This document shows, in pieces, positions 10,625-21,008 of a DNA stretch of 64,000 bases (position 1 is the first letter of the stretch; the number at the start of each line of letters is the position of its first letter). Source of the DNA: Yersinia ruckeri ATCC 29473 (lineage in GTDB: Bacteria > Pseudomonadota > Gammaproteobacteria > Enterobacterales > Enterobacteriaceae). A program made the translations under genes and the position numbers. The stretch spans positions 3,363,328-3,427,327 of the forward strand of contig NZ_KN150747.1 in assembly GCF_000754815.1 (NCBI RefSeq), read 5' to 3'. Under the pieces are notes generated by a model that was given only the letters and a program-made list of their open reading frames with translations, was not told the origin of the DNA and did no database searches.

Positions 10625-13600
10625 CTACTTAGTGACTTTCAACTGTTCCGCAGTGGCACCCACAGCACGCCACTCGGGTACGTACATGGATTCAACCTGC
10701 GGTGGTGGAATTCGGTAGCTGCCCGGCGTCACTGCCCGTGCCAGATACAATAAGGTTGTCGTGTCGTAGCTATCCACATCGACAGCGGCAACATAGCGGT
10801 CATCGCGGAATTCCTGATGCTTAATAGTGGCCTGCTGCATATTAAGCTGCAATTCCGGTAGTCCGCTGGCACTGTCACCCAAGCTAGCACTGCTATCGCC
10901 CAAGTTCTGGTTTTCCAGTTCCAGACCCGCCGGCAGCAAATCTACCACCAGCGCATCCGGTACCCGCTGGCTGGCACGAACTTTCAGGTAAACCACAATA
11001 AGCTGCCCACTCTTAACTTGATCCAGCTGCAGCGGATGGCCATTCAGATCCAGATACATCCGCTCAATACTGAGGTTATTACTGAAAGGTGCTGGCACCT
11101 GTTGTGGATATCCCACCACATCCAATCGACTGTAAAGGGTGGTAGCGCCAGGATTTTGCAGCGCCATACCGGCCGCCAATTGGGTCGCAGACCAATTCTG
11201 GTTCAGCGGCTTATGGTGCGTTTCCGCCGCAGCTTCCGAACCGATCACCACTTGCCACGGCATTTCCTCGGCGTTCATTAGGGTCCGCCCAGCCAGATAT
11301 ACTGCATTACTTTCCTGAGTGGAGAGATAACGTTTACCGATCAATTCATCAGATAATGCGAGTAGGCGGCTATCTCGTTGCTCCGGCAACAGATTATTTT
11401 CCGTCAACAGCGACAGGATCAGCGCATCATCACGAATATCACTACCATAATCGCCCAACCAACCATCATTTTTTGCCCGTTGGATCGTCATCCCCTGAGT
11501 GAGAAGCATCTCGGCACGTGGCATATCGCCCATCATTTTCAAGGCAATGCCTAATTGCACTAGCGGTAAACCGGTTCGAGAATCTTTGCTGCGATTAGCT
11601 AACTGACGCAATGCACCCAACGGCGCTTTTTGCTGGGAAGCCAATACCAGCCCAGCATAGGCCTGAACCGCGAAACGGGAGTGGGTATCATGGGTGCTAT
11701 AACGCATTTCAATCTGGCTGGGATCCTGTAAATAACGCAGTAAGCGATTGTTTGCTAAAGTTAATGCAGCGGCAGGTACGCTATAACCTTGCTGAGTGGA
11801 ACGGAACAGGAAATCGGCGGCATAGGCGGTTAACCAATACTCTTCCGCCCCCTGTTTATCCCACAGTGCAAAGCCACCGTTATCTTTCTGCATACCCAGC
11901 AGGTGTTCAATACCATCATCAATAGATTTCCGACGTTTTTCATCACTTTCCGCTTTAATTCCGATGGCGGTAAGTTGGGCATGATTGCTGTACAGCGATG
12001 GATATAAACCGCTAACCGTTTGCTCCAGACAACCGTAAGGATAGGCATACAGCTCACTGATATAACGTGCCACATTGAGCTGTGGGCGGCTGGTCAGTAA
12101 CAGTTTGCCTTCGACCGTTTCAGGTGACAGGCCATCGGTCGCATCCGCAGGTAGCAGCCAACTGTTGCCACTGTGTAAAATATTGGCGAAATGGCGCGTT
12201 TGTGCCGGATAGGCCGGTCGAACGCCAATTTTCCAATGGTGTTGATAATCTGGCAAATTCTCGTTTGGCAAAGTGACGCCGCTGATAACCAACCCGATAT
12301 CACCCTGACCAAAGCCATTGAGCGCTTGCACCGGAATCAGTAAGGTTTTACGTTCCCCCGTTGCCAATGAGACCTGCTGGTTTCCTTCACCTTGCAGCAC
12401 AACCAGCCCAGTAGCCGTTAACTTCAGCTTCAGTGTTTGCGGATGGCCAGATAAATTGCTCAGATCCAGTGCCAGTTGGCTATCATCGCCCCCGGCAAGA
12501 AAACGTGGCATCGCCATTTGCGCGATTAATGGCGCAGCCACCACCACTTTGCTTTCAGCTTTACCAAAGTCCTCATCACTCCAGGCCTGCGCCATCAAAC
12601 GCAACTCGCCATTAAAATCAGGAATGGCTAACTGCACTGTGCCTTCCCCTTTTTCGTTCAGCGTTACCGGCTGTGCCTGCTGGGCGACAATGGTGACGTC
12701 GGTAATCGGTTTTTTACCGCCACGCGAAAGCGCATCTTCCTCATCGCCATCACCACCGAAACGCAGGCTGCCCAAGCGTCCTTTCCCTTCGATCAATTGG
12801 CCATAAACATCATATTGATCAACACTATAACGCTTACGACCAAAAAATGTTTCGTAAGGATCGGGGGTGACATAATCGGTGATACTGAGAATACCGCTGT
12901 CCACTGCGGATAACAGCACCTGCACTTGTTTCGGCAGTTTGCCATCAACCGGGTTGGCGGTTACTTTTACCGTCAGGGTTTCATTCGGCCGCATACGCGC
13001 CGGAGCCTCCAACGTCAGCCCAATCTTGCGCCCTTCATCAACCAATGGCAGGTGCAAAATACCCACCGCACGCTTAGGCGTTGATTGCGCGGTTTTATCA
13101 CCCGGACGAATGACAGTCGCGCTCAGATACAAATCGTGGCGATTCCACTCTTTATTGATCGGTACATCAACCTCGGTACCGCCAATGGGTACGGATATTT
13201 CCTGCCACCACAGTGGGCCATCACTGGATTCCACCAATAGATACCCGGTACCCGCCGCAGGAGCTTCAAGGTGCAACTTCACTTTTTCACCGGGACGATA
13301 TGCCGGTTTATCCAATTTGAGTTTGACCTGATCGGGACGAACCGCACCACTACCGCCGGTATTATCCTGCCAGTCATAACCGGCCCAAAAACGGCTACTG
13401 CTGATTAAATCGTTTTTATCGTTAGCCACTTCAACCCGATAAGCGCCCCATTCCACCGGGAAGCTGACTTTGCCGGTACTGCCGGCAACAATATTCAGCT
13501 CTTTTTCATCCAGCATCAGGTCTTTTTTGTCGTATTGAGACATCCAGCCGTCGCTTTCTGACCACTGCCAATAATAATCACGACGCTCACGAATCAGACG

Positions 13601-15625
13601 AACTTTCAGGCCTTGTGCTGCCAGTTTTTCACCACTGGCATTGGTATAAACCACTTCAAATTCCGCCAGACTGTCGACGTCAACCATCGCCTGTGAACGA
13701 TATTTATCAGTGACATAATCGTATACATTACGTTTATTGAATAACGGACGGATACCCGTCAGCACTTTTGCTGGCCAGATAGCCTGCTCTGCCCGACGGG
13801 TGACGGGACGGCCACCCGATTCCATCAAACTGGCCTGTAAAATCACTTTCAGCGGCGATTTTACCTCTTTCCAACTGTTATCAATCTGTACCGCCAGCTT
13901 GCCGTTCTTGTCTAACGTAGCGTCGAATTCATCCAGCGTGCGGGACAGGTTTTCTTCTATCACAGAGCCAAATTCAAAGCCGGGCAATGCGGGCACCGCC
14001 TCACGCAGCGGGCGCAGGAATGTCTGACCTTGCAGGCGGTTATCCGCCGCCGGTGCGCCATAAAGGTAACGGCCAGTCACATCAAAGGTTAATTCGTCAT
14101 GGGTACTGAGTGGCGCTTGACTGCTGGTGATATCCAGCGCCATACGCTCCGGCAGAAAATCTTCAACATTGAATTTATAGAGACGTGACTGATTATCACC
14201 CAAATCAAAACGCAGCGCCCAGCCACCGGTCAAAGCATTTTCAGGGATCGGATACTGGTATTGATACAGGCCATTCTGCGGCTGCCAGACAAAGCTGCGC
14301 GCCACCTGATTATCAGGTTTGACGATATCCACTTTTACCGGTTGAGTGGTCAAAGGTTTGCCATCAGCATCGCGCAGCAAAGCATTCACGATCAGCGTTT
14401 CACCTGGCCGATAGAGATCCCGCGGCCCAAAAGCAAAGAATTGTTTTTGATAACCCTCTGGGCCAGCAATTTCGAATTCGGCCAAATCCAACGCCGGAGC
14501 GACCAAATCAATCAAGCTGGTTTGCCCGTCTTTGCTGGCCAGTAGCAGTTTGCCAGCGGCCTTTTTCTCTAATTGAGCATGACCCTGCCCGTCGGTTTTC
14601 CCTTCAGCCAGAACCTGACCTTTCTCGTCCAGCAGTTGCAATGCAACATCTTTTAACGCCGTACCGCCTGCCAAGCCTTGGGCGAACACATCCAGACGAT
14701 CGCGATAGCGGTGAACCGAAACACCAATATCACTGAGCGTAAACAGGGTGGCCGCATTACTGTAGCTATACTGTCCCGCCTGTTGCATCACTGCCAGATA
14801 AACACCGGTTTCTTGCAGTGGTTTGATTTCACCCAGTGGCAGCAGAATTCTTTCCCGAGTATTAGGCTGCGGATTCAGATCGAAACGGCCGGTGTAAACC
14901 AAATCCGCCATTTTAAGCAGATCTTCCGATTCCCAAGTGCTAAGGGAATTACGGTATTGCCAAGTGGCAATAAAGTTGGCCAAATTCGCCGGTTTGATAC
15001 GGAAGAAGTTAACATCGGCGTGATCGACGTTAAGCGCCATCACGGGTAATCCCTGGGCTAGTTTGGTCGGTAATAGCGAACCTTTACTGGCAAAACCTAC
15101 GCTAGGTTTAATACTGCGGGTGGTGATTTTTTGCGGCTCGGGTACGGTCAGCATTTGGCCGTTAATCCCTTTTAAACTGTCGTCCAGCGTCAATAATAGC
15201 TTACGTTCCGGCGCTAAATGGCGTAAACGCAGCTCAGTCAGATTATCGGACAATTCCCAGGCTCCATCGATTTTGCCACTTTGGGTATCGACTAAATGCA
15301 CCTGTGAGGAAAAATCCTGGTTGGGATCGAGGGGAATCGAGAATGTCAGTACCATGCCGCTGGCACCATCAAGCTGAAGCTCGGAGGCATCCAACAATGT
15401 GAGCGACTTGCCAGCATAGCGCCCGGCCATTTCCGCCAATGAAGCCGCATCGATTTTTTTCGCCGGCGCTGCCTGTAGTGCGCTGTTCACTTGCTCGGTA
15501 TCAGGCGCACTGGTTTTTTTCTCACCTTCATCACAAGCCGCGAGCAATAATACTGCGCTGGCCAATATCATTCCCTGACAAATGTTCTTGCCTGACTGAA
15601 ATACCTTCTTCCGGTATGAATTCAT
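10625..15625 (-). CDS. yfhM: Bacterial alpha-2-macroglobulin (ECAM-like), inner-membrane lipoprotein
   Basis: Alpha-2-macroglobulins trap proteases through a reactive thioester; the bacterial form is a periplasmic bait paired with PBP1C. The 1666-residue product (E. coli 1653) has a lipoprotein signal with lipobox LAAC, Cys31 followed by Asp32, which predicts retention in the inner membrane. MG/MG2 beta domains fill the N-terminal half and the thioester motif CLEQ sits in YAYPYGCLEQTVSG in the C-terminal third, followed by the alpha-helical thioester domain and receptor-like end. A ribosome site AGGAAAAACAGG precedes the ATG. Sits just upstream of pbpC, probably one operon. Confidence 0.96.
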   Translation of the reverse strand: MNSYRKKVFQSGKNICQGMILASAVLLLAACDEGEKKTSAPDTEQVNSALQAAPAKKIDAASLAEMAGRYAGKSLTLLDASELQLDGASGMVLTFSIPLDPNQDFSSQVHLVDTQSGKIDGAWELSDNLTELRLRHLAPERKLLLTLDDSLKGINGQMLTVPEPQKITTRSIKPSVGFASKGSLLPTKLAQGLPVMALNVDHADVNFFRIKPANLANFIATWQYRNSLSTWESEDLLKMADLVYTGRFDLNPQPNTRERILLPLGEIKPLQETGVYLAVMQQAGQYSYSNAATLFTLSDIGVSVHRYRDRLDVFAQGLAGGTALKDVALQLLDEKGQVLAEGKTDGQGHAQLEKKAAGKLLLASKDGQTSLIDLVAPALDLAEFEIAGPEGYQKQFFAFGPRDLYRPGETLIVNALLRDADGKPLTTQPVKVDIVKPDNQVARSFVWQPQNGLYQYQYPIPENALTGGWALRFDLGDNQSRLYKFNVEDFLPERMALDITSSQAPLSTHDELTFDVTGRYLYGAPAADNRLQGQTFLRPLREAVPALPGFEFGSVIEENLSRTLDEFDATLDKNGKLAVQIDNSWKEVKSPLKVILQASLMESGGRPVTRRAEQAIWPAKVLTGIRPLFNKRNVYDYVTDKYRSQAMVDVDSLAEFEVVYTNASGEKLAAQGLKVRLIRERRDYYWQWSESDGWMSQYDKKDLMLDEKELNIVAGSTGKVSFPVEWGAYRVEVANDKNDLISSSRFWAGYDWQDNTGGSGAVRPDQVKLKLDKPAYRPGEKVKLHLEAPAAGTGYLLVESSDGPLWWQEISVPIGGTEVDVPINKEWNRHDLYLSATVIRPGDKTAQSTPKRAVGILHLPLVDEGRKIGLTLEAPARMRPNETLTVKVTANPVDGKLPKQVQVLLSAVDSGILSITDYVTPDPYETFFGRKRYSVDQYDVYGQLIEGKGRLGSLRFGGDGDEEDALSRGGKKPITDVTIVAQQAQPVTLNEKGEGTVQLAIPDFNGELRLMAQAWSDEDFGKAESKVVVAAPLIAQMAMPRFLAGGDDSQLALDLSNLSGHPQTLKLKLTATGLVVLQGEGNQQVSLATGERKTLLIPVQALNGFGQGDIGLVISGVTLPNENLPDYQHHWKIGVRPAYPAQTRHFANILHSGNSWLLPADATDGLSPETVEGKLLLTSRPQLNVARYISELYAYPYGCLEQTVSGLYPSLYSNHAQLTAIGIKAESDEKRRKSIDDGIEHLLGMQKDNGGFALWDKQGAEEYWLTAYAADFLFRSTQQGYSVPAAALTLANNRLLRYLQDPSQIEMRYSTHDTHSRFAVQAYAGLVLASQQKAPLGALRQLANRSKDSRTGLPLVQLGIALKMMGDMPRAEMLLTQGMTIQRAKNDGWLGDYGSDIRDDALILSLLTENNLLPEQRDSRLLALSDELIGKRYLSTQESNAVYLAGRTLMNAEEMPWQVVIGSEAAAETHHKPLNQNWSATQLAAGMALQNPGATTLYSRLDVVGYPQQVPAPFSNNLSIERMYLDLNGHPLQLDQVKSGQLIVVYLKVRASQRVPDALVVDLLPAGLELENQNLGDSSASLGDSASGLPELQLNMQQATIKHQEFRDDRYVAAVDVDSYDTTTLLYLARAVTPGSYRIPPPQVESMYVPEWRAVGATAEQLKVTK

Positions 15626-15779
15626 CCTGTTTTTCCTTGGCTGAGAGATCGGATTGGCCGTCGCATATCAGCGCTATTATCTTATTAACGCAAAAAAATG
15701 AAAGGAATGATTACTGGATTGGCTCACGCAAAAGACGGGGAAGAGATAAAAATCGTATGAATTATTAATTAGATATCAT

Positions 15780-15819
15780 TAAAAATAAGAATAGGACGGA
15801 AACAGTAGCCGTTTCCGTC
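15780..15819 (-). terminator. sseB terminator
   Basis: Perfect 9-bp inverted repeat GACGGAAAC / GTTTCCGTC (15795-15819, 7-nt loop), 12 bp after the sseB stop. On the minus strand it is followed by CTATTCTTATTTTT, a U-rich run. Good intrinsic terminator separating sseB from yfhM. Confidence 0.75.
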
Positions 15820-15830
15820 TATAACGCAGC

Positions 15831-16730
15831 TTATGCCTGACCCGAAGAAGGGATACTATTACGCAACCAACTGCCCCATTTTCGCTGGTAAAATGGCTGG
15901 GTATGTGTGGTTAAATAGTGGCTAACGCCACGTTCTTTTTCCGAGACAATGCAGAAATCCACCGGGCCATCGTCTGGTGCATTCTCGCTAGCGATATGGC
16001 CCGCCTCTTGAATCAGGATATCAATTTCATCTTCGCTGCCATCCACTTCCAATCCGATCAGTAAATTGGGTTTTTCATCGACGCTTTTATCATGCATCAG
16101 CGCCAGAAAAGCACGGCGTACCGGTTTTCGTTGACTGAACAGCTTCGTCAGCGCATCAACAATCGCTGACGGATATTCTTCCGGTTGCCCCAGTAGAATT
16201 TGCGTTTCTTTATCCACGACCATTTCGGTTGGCCTGGCAACACCACCGTTCGCCAGCAACATCGCCACCTCTTCTGGATAAAACTCTTTGCCGTATTCGG
16301 TTTTCGGGTTAAGGAATAAGCAGGCTCCCTGTGTTATTTCAAATAACACCCGTACCGGCATGGCAACAAAAGGCTGTTCTTTGTCACCCGCTTGCGGGTT
16401 AAGCGCCTGTTGCAGCACATCCAATGACGAGAAGAAGGGAATAGTGGTTTCACCATCCTGCTTTTCCCAATGTTGGATACTCACCCCATTACTGGCGGAA
16501 AAAGTCATTTCACCGTCCTGACTTCCCTGTCCTGAATCGCCTAATACTAATACCGTGGCGTCCAGTAAGGTACGGAAAAAGGCCGGTCGGTGAATAGACT
16601 CGCTCGCCGCTAGCCTTAGCAGCTTTTCCAGCTCATTCTCAGCGGTGTTTTCTTCATGGTCATGGTCATGGTCATGGTCATGGTCATGATCGTGGTCATG
16701 CCCAGATGAAGGAAGATGCGGAAAACTCAT
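15831..16730 (-). CDS. sseB: SseB family protein with N-terminal His-Asp repeat
   Basis: E. coli SseB (enhanced serine sensitivity) is a small cytoplasmic protein of unclear function. The 299-residue product matches it from about residue 36 on (HRPAFFRTLLD, SIQHWEKQDG, PVRVLFEITQGACLFLNP, PFYQRKWGSWLR). Unlike E. coli SseB (about 258 residues) it has an N-terminal extension with an alternating His-Asp tract, G-(HD)8-H, at about 11-27, encoded by a hexanucleotide repeat. Start: ATG at 16730 with GGAG 6 nt upstream; the TTG at 16742 lies in that ribosome site. Such a tract could bind Zn, Ni or Cu, but this is inference. Confidence 0.9.
   Translation of the reverse strand: MSFPHLPSSGHDHDHDHDHDHDHDHEENTAENELEKLLRLAASESIHRPAFFRTLLDATVLVLGDSGQGSQDGEMTFSASNGVSIQHWEKQDGETTIPFFSSLDVLQQALNPQAGDKEQPFVAMPVRVLFEITQGACLFLNPKTEYGKEFYPEEVAMLLANGGVARPTEMVVDKETQILLGQPEEYPSAIVDALTKLFSQRKPVRRAFLALMHDKSVDEKPNLLIGLEVDGSEDEIDILIQEAGHIASENAPDDGPVDFCIVSEKERGVSHYLTTHTQPFYQRKWGSWLRNSIPSSGQA
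16655..16700 (-). repeat. In-frame hexanucleotide repeat coding His-Asp
   Basis: Five perfect copies of CATGGT on the plus strand (16655-16684), then CATGAT, CGTGGT and a partial copy. Read on the minus strand it encodes alternating Asp and His in SseB. The 6-bp unit keeps the reading frame when copies are gained or lost, so strains may differ in tract length. Confidence 0.95.
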
Positions 16731-16778
16731 TTCATGCTCCAAAACAACAATCAGTTCGCAATAATAGCGAACGATAAA

Positions 16779-16798
16779 GGGGCACCTACAGGTGCCCC
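16779..16798 (-). terminator. Hairpin between pepB and sseB
   Basis: Perfect 9-bp GC-rich inverted repeat (GGGGCACCT, 2-nt spacer, AGGTGCCCC) about 65 bp after the pepB stop, followed on the minus strand by TTTATCG. Probable intrinsic terminator of the isc-pepB transcript. Confidence 0.65.
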
Positions 16799-16863
16799 AG
16801 AATAGGCGAGAATACTGGGTAAAAACGCTTATTATGCAGTAGACTATCAGTGGACACCAATAG

Positions 16864-18159
16864 TCATTTAGCCTTTGATAACAATAGGTTGGCTACAGTA
16901 CGCACGCCTAGACCCGTTGCACCGGCAGACCATTGGTCTACAGCACCTTTACGGTAGGTTGCAGAGCAATCAATGTGCAGCCAGCCTTTCTGATAGTTCT
17001 TCACAAAATGAGACAGGAAGCCCGCAGCCGTACTCGCACCGGCTGGATAAGACGGCGCGGCCACGTTATTCAATTCAGCGAAGTTGGATGGCAACTGGCT
17101 ACGGTGGAATTCTGCCAACGGCAGACGCCAGAACGGTTCATTCTCGCTTTTAGCGCTAGCCAGCAGTTCTTGCGCCAGTTCATCATCAAAGCTAAACACC
17201 GCGTGATAATCGTTGCCCAAAGCGGTTTTCGCCGCACCGGTCAATGTCGCGGCATCAATGATCAGCGGAGCATGCTGTTCGGATGCATCGATCAGACCAT
17301 CGGCCAAGACCAAACGCCCTTCGGCATCGGTATTCATTATTTCAACGGTTTTACCATTACGATAGCGAATGATATCACCCAGTTTGAACGCATTACCGCT
17401 AACCATGTTATCCGCACAACACAGATACAGTTTCACGCGCTGATTCAAACCGCGAGTCGCTGCCAGTGCCAGTGCGCCAGTCAAGGTTGCAGCGCCGCCC
17501 ATATCGGATTTCATTGAATCCATAAATGCGCTTTGTTTTAAGCTGTAGCCGCCAGAATCGAAGGTAATGCCTTTGCCGACCAGACAAGCCATCACTGGTG
17601 CATCTGGGTTGCCGGTTGGGTTAAAATCCAACGCCAACAACACCGGGGCGCGATCAGAGCCACGACCTACGGTATAGATACCAGCATAATTTTGCTCACG
17701 CAGATCTTCACCTTCGGTAATGCGGTAGCTGATCGCGTCACAAGCCACGCTGCACATCAGGTCAATGGCATTTTTAGCCAGTTGTTTCGGCCCTAACTCT
17801 TCTGCTGGCGTATTGATCGTATGGCGTACCCAATCAACAATTTTTAGGCGCTGTGTCAGTTCCTGATGCTCATTTTCTGACAACTCTGCCCATTCAACGC
17901 TGCGTTCACCTTTTGGTCCACGGAAGCCTTGCCAGAATGCCCAACTTTGTTCCAGACCCCAGCCGTCACCCGCCAGTTTGATTTTCTTGATCCCCTGACC
18001 GTCAATTTTGCGACCTGCACGCTGAATTGCATCCAGAGCATCTTTGCTCGTCAAATGGATAATCATGCCTTGGTCGTGGGTACTTAGCAGGGCTTTCTCG
18101 CCCCAGCGGGCATCTGCCGGATCAGATGATAGGGATACTTGCATAATGTCTGTAGTCAT
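16864..18159 (-). CDS. pepB: Aminopeptidase B (M17 leucyl aminopeptidase family)
   Basis: PepB is a cytoplasmic two-metal aminopeptidase of family M17 that helps recycle peptides such as Cys-Gly. The 431-residue protein (E. coli 427) has the N-terminal macro-like domain (about 1-170) and the catalytic domain with [26 protein letters not shown] and the family signature [13 protein letters not shown], which together supply the metal-binding Lys/Asp/Glu. It lies downstream of iscX, the enterobacterial order; the hairpin after iscX at 18.3 kb separates it from the isc operon to some extent. Confidence 0.96.
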   Translation of the reverse strand: MTTDIMQVSLSSDPADARWGEKALLSTHDQGMIIHLTSKDALDAIQRAGRKIDGQGIKKIKLAGDGWGLEQSWAFWQGFRGPKGERSVEWAELSENEHQELTQRLKIVDWVRHTINTPAEELGPKQLAKNAIDLMCSVACDAISYRITEGEDLREQNYAGIYTVGRGSDRAPVLLALDFNPTGNPDAPVMACLVGKGITFDSGGYSLKQSAFMDSMKSDMGGAATLTGALALAATRGLNQRVKLYLCCADNMVSGNAFKLGDIIRYRNGKTVEIMNTDAEGRLVLADGLIDASEQHAPLIIDAATLTGAAKTALGNDYHAVFSFDDELAQELLASAKSENEPFWRLPLAEFHRSQLPSNFAELNNVAAPSYPAGASTAAGFLSHFVKNYQKGWLHIDCSATYRKGAVDQWSAGATGLGVRTVANLLLSKAK

Positions 18160-18291
18160 AGCTTTCCTCGTCGTTATTCTTTTGTTGCTGTATTTCAGCT
18201 ACTTAGTCACTGGTCAGCAAAACCAGTCTCGAATACAAAGCGATTGATACGAAACAATTTATAAAAAATTTGTATGTAAAACAGTTTAGAT

Positions 18292-18323
18292 AGAAAAGAA
18301 ACGGGGCCGCTATCAGCGACCCC
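18292..18323 (-). terminator. isc operon terminator after iscX
   Basis: 9-bp stem GGGGTCGCT / AGCGGCCCC on the minus strand (one G-U pair, 3-nt loop; plus coordinates 18303-18323), starting 9 bp after the iscX stop, then GTTTCTTTTC. Good intrinsic terminator, probably partly read through to pepB. Confidence 0.75.
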
Positions 18324-18331
18324 AGAGATAT

Positions 18332-18532
18332 TTACTCGAACTCATCTAACCAGACTAGTAAGATCGCTTCCAGCACTTTTTCATTTGATCGCGCTGGATC
18401 GTCGTCAAAATCTTCCAGATCACAGATCCATTGATGCATATCGGTGAATCTGACTGTTTTTGGATCGGTATCTGGGAATTGATCATACAGCGCTTCACCA
18501 ATTTCCCGCGTATCCTGCCATGTTAAGCTCAT
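18332..18532 (-). CDS. iscX: IscX, small acidic Fe-S assembly protein
   Basis: IscX (YfhJ) binds IscS and iron and modulates Fe-S cluster assembly. The 66-residue acidic protein ([21 protein letters not shown]..., ending [11 protein letters not shown]) is the same length as E. coli IscX and has the conserved [18 protein letters not shown] stretch. Last gene of the isc operon, 49 bp after fdx. Confidence 0.97.
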   Translation of the reverse strand: MSLTWQDTREIGEALYDQFPDTDPKTVRFTDMHQWICDLEDFDDDPARSNEKVLEAILLVWLDEFE

Positions 18533-18581
18533 TTAATTATCCTCGACCCCGCCACCTTAGCAGTAGCTGGACATCATTATC

Positions 18582-18917
18582 TTAATGCTCACGGGCATGG
18601 TTGACGGTATAGCGTGGAATTTCAACCACCAAGTCTTCATCAGCCACTCGAGCCTGACAACTCAAACGACTTTCCGGCTCCAGCCCCCAGGCCTTGTCCA
18701 ACATATCATCTTCCAGTTCCGTACTTTCATTCAGTGAATCAAAGCCTTCGCGCACCACACAGTGGCAGGTAGTACAAGCGCAGGACATTTCACAGGCGTG
18801 TTCGATATCAATACCGTTACGCAGAGCGACATCCAGGATAGTTTCACCTTGACGCGCTTCAAATACCGCACCCTCCGGGCAATGGTCTTTATTCGGAAGA
18901 AATACTATTTTAGGCAT
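18582..18917 (-). CDS. fdx: [2Fe-2S] ferredoxin of the ISC system
   Basis: Adrenodoxin-type ferredoxin that gives electrons for cluster assembly on IscU. The 111-residue protein has the four cluster ligands Cys42, Cys48, Cys51 and Cys87 (EHACEMSCACTTC ... RLSCQARV). Length matches E. coli Fdx. Only 2 bp separate it from the hscA stop, so translation is probably coupled. Confidence 0.98.
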   Translation of the reverse strand: MPKIVFLPNKDHCPEGAVFEARQGETILDVALRNGIDIEHACEMSCACTTCHCVVREGFDSLNESTELEDDMLDKAWGLEPESRLSCQARVADEDLVVEIPRYTVNHAREH

Positions 18918-18919
18918 GA

Positions 18920-20770
18920 TTAAACCTCATCCACAGAATGGCCAGCCAAAGCACGACGGATAGAGGCATCCATCCGGCGCGCGGCAAAGTCTTGCGTTTG
19001 TGCATCTAACGATTTAACAGCGGTTTCGATCGCTACCGGGTCACTACCCAGCATACTTTGTTGTAATACCGCTACCGCCGCCGCAATGGCCACACTTTCC
19101 TGCTCGCTCAGTAACGCGGCATCTTGCGCCAGCGCCCCCTGCAAACTTTCCAGTACCCGTGATGCATCGACTTGTTGTTCCGCCAGCTTGCGCGCAGTAA
19201 TGTCTTCTTTTGCGTTCGCCATCGAGTCCTTGATCATCGTTGCAATTTCATCATCAGACAGGCCGTAAGATGGTTTCACCTGAATCGATGCTTCAACACC
19301 GGTGGATTTCTCCATCGCGCTAACGCTCAGTAAACCATCGGCATCCACTTGGAAGGTCACACGGATATGCGCGCCACCAGCAGGCAACGGCGGTAAGCCA
19401 CGCAGTGTAAAACGAGCCAGTGAACGGCAATCCTGCACCAATTCACGCTCACCTTGCAGCACGTGAATCATCATCGCGCTTTGACCATCTTTAAAGGTGG
19501 TAAACTCCTGGGCGCGAGCGACGGGAATGGTGGTGTTGCGTGGAATCAGTTTTTCCACCAGCCCACCCATGGTTTCCAGCCCCAATGATAGCGGAATGAC
19601 ATCCAGCAGCAACATATCGCTATCCGGTTTGTTTCCAACCAGAATATCAGCCTGAATGGCTGCGCCGATCGCCACGACTTTATCGGGATCGATCGATGTT
19701 AACGGCGTACGGCCAAAGAAATTCCCCACTTGCTCGCGAACCAAAGGCACACGGGTAGAACCGCCAACCATCACCACTTCCAGCACTTCATCGGTACTGA
19801 CGCCAGCATCTTTTAAAGTACGACGACAAGCCATCAGGGTACGTTTAATCAACGGAGCAATCAGATCTTCGAACTGTTGTCGGGTAATCGCCCCTTTCCA
19901 GCCAGCCACGTTCACTTCCGCTACCTCGGCATCGCTCAAGGCAATTTTTGCGGCAATCGCTGCATCCAGCAACTGACGCTGAACGCCATGATCATCACGG
20001 TTCGCAATAGCGGCCTGTTCGCGCAACCAGTCAGCCAACAAATGGTCGAAATCATCACCGCCCAGCGCAGAATCACCGCCCGTGGCCAACACTTCAAACA
20101 CCCCACGACTTAAACGCAGAATGGATATGTCAAAGGTACCCCCACCCAAATCATAAACTGCAATCACCCCTTCCTGGCCAGAATCCAGACCATAGGCAAT
20201 CGCCGCAGCAGTGGGTTCGTTAAGTAAACGCAAAACGTGTAAACCGGCAAGACGAGCCGCATCTTTGGTACCTTGCCGTTGCGCATCGTCAAAATAAGCA
20301 GGAACGGTAATCACCACGCCGTCGAGTTCACCTGCCAGTGCGATCTGTGCGCGTTGTAACAATGCTTTGAGGATATCGGCAGAAACCTGAACCGGATTGA
20401 CCAATCCTGCCGCGGTTAGCATCATTGGCAAACCATTTTCACTCGGCTGGAATTGATAAGGCAGATTGGGATAACGCTGCTGAATATCAGCCAGCGAACG
20501 CCCCATCATACGTTTGACCGAGCTGATAGTATTGACCGGATCTTGCGCTGCTTGTTGCCGTGCATCCCAACCGACATTGATAGCGCCGCTTTGATAATGC
20601 ACGACCGATGGCAATAAATCGCGGTTCTGGTTATCGACCAGCGTCTGCGCCTTACCGCTGCGCACCGTAGCAACCAGAGAATGGGTGGTTCCCAAATCAA
20701 TACCTGCAGCCAGTCGACGTTGGTGTGGTGCCGCAGTTAAACCAGGCTCACTAATTTGTAATAAGGCCAT
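18920..20770 (-). CDS. hscA: Fe-S specialised Hsp70 chaperone HscA
   Basis: HscA is an Hsp70 ATPase that, with HscB, releases the cluster from IscU by binding its LPPVK motif. The 616-residue protein has the nucleotide-binding domain ([12 protein letters not shown] near 24; [25 protein letters not shown]) and the substrate-binding domain from about 390. E. coli HscA is also 616 residues. Start [11 protein letters not shown] with GGAAG about 8 nt upstream. The gap to hscB is 238 bp, far more than the ~16 bp I recall in E. coli. Confidence 0.98.
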   Translation of the reverse strand: MALLQISEPGLTAAPHQRRLAAGIDLGTTHSLVATVRSGKAQTLVDNQNRDLLPSVVHYQSGAINVGWDARQQAAQDPVNTISSVKRMMGRSLADIQQRYPNLPYQFQPSENGLPMMLTAAGLVNPVQVSADILKALLQRAQIALAGELDGVVITVPAYFDDAQRQGTKDAARLAGLHVLRLLNEPTAAAIAYGLDSGQEGVIAVYDLGGGTFDISILRLSRGVFEVLATGGDSALGGDDFDHLLADWLREQAAIANRDDHGVQRQLLDAAIAAKIALSDAEVAEVNVAGWKGAITRQQFEDLIAPLIKRTLMACRRTLKDAGVSTDEVLEVVMVGGSTRVPLVREQVGNFFGRTPLTSIDPDKVVAIGAAIQADILVGNKPDSDMLLLDVIPLSLGLETMGGLVEKLIPRNTTIPVARAQEFTTFKDGQSAMMIHVLQGERELVQDCRSLARFTLRGLPPLPAGGAHIRVTFQVDADGLLSVSAMEKSTGVEASIQVKPSYGLSDDEIATMIKDSMANAKEDITARKLAEQQVDASRVLESLQGALAQDAALLSEQESVAIAAAVAVLQQSMLGSDPVAIETAVKSLDAQTQDFAARRMDASIRRALAGHSVDEV

Positions 20771-21008
20771 GTTGAGCTTCCATCAATCATTATACTTTTC
20801 GTCTTTCATGCTGCCACCATTCTGGCGGTAACATAAAATCCACTGGGTATAAATGGCAAAAATTTATTTAACGATACGCCAACGCCCTGCTGTATTGTCA
20901 GGCATGCTCAGCCCATTCAGGAATTTTTAAAAGATGCGTTTGGCCAATCGCTATCATTAGCATTCTAGGAACAGAGTCTGGGTGCAACCATTGTGCCAAC
21001 CTTTACCC
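20771..21008. other. Widened hscB-hscA spacer
   Basis: 238 bp inside an operon that is normally tight. It contains a hairpin (on the minus strand CCGCCA-GAA-TGGTGG, about 20816-20830), and a TATAAT (minus strand, 20789-20794) 19 nt before the hscA start, which could be the -10 of an internal promoter, though no convincing -35 is visible. Only very short ORFs. Possibly an old dispersed repeat or insertion remnant. Confidence 0.5.
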
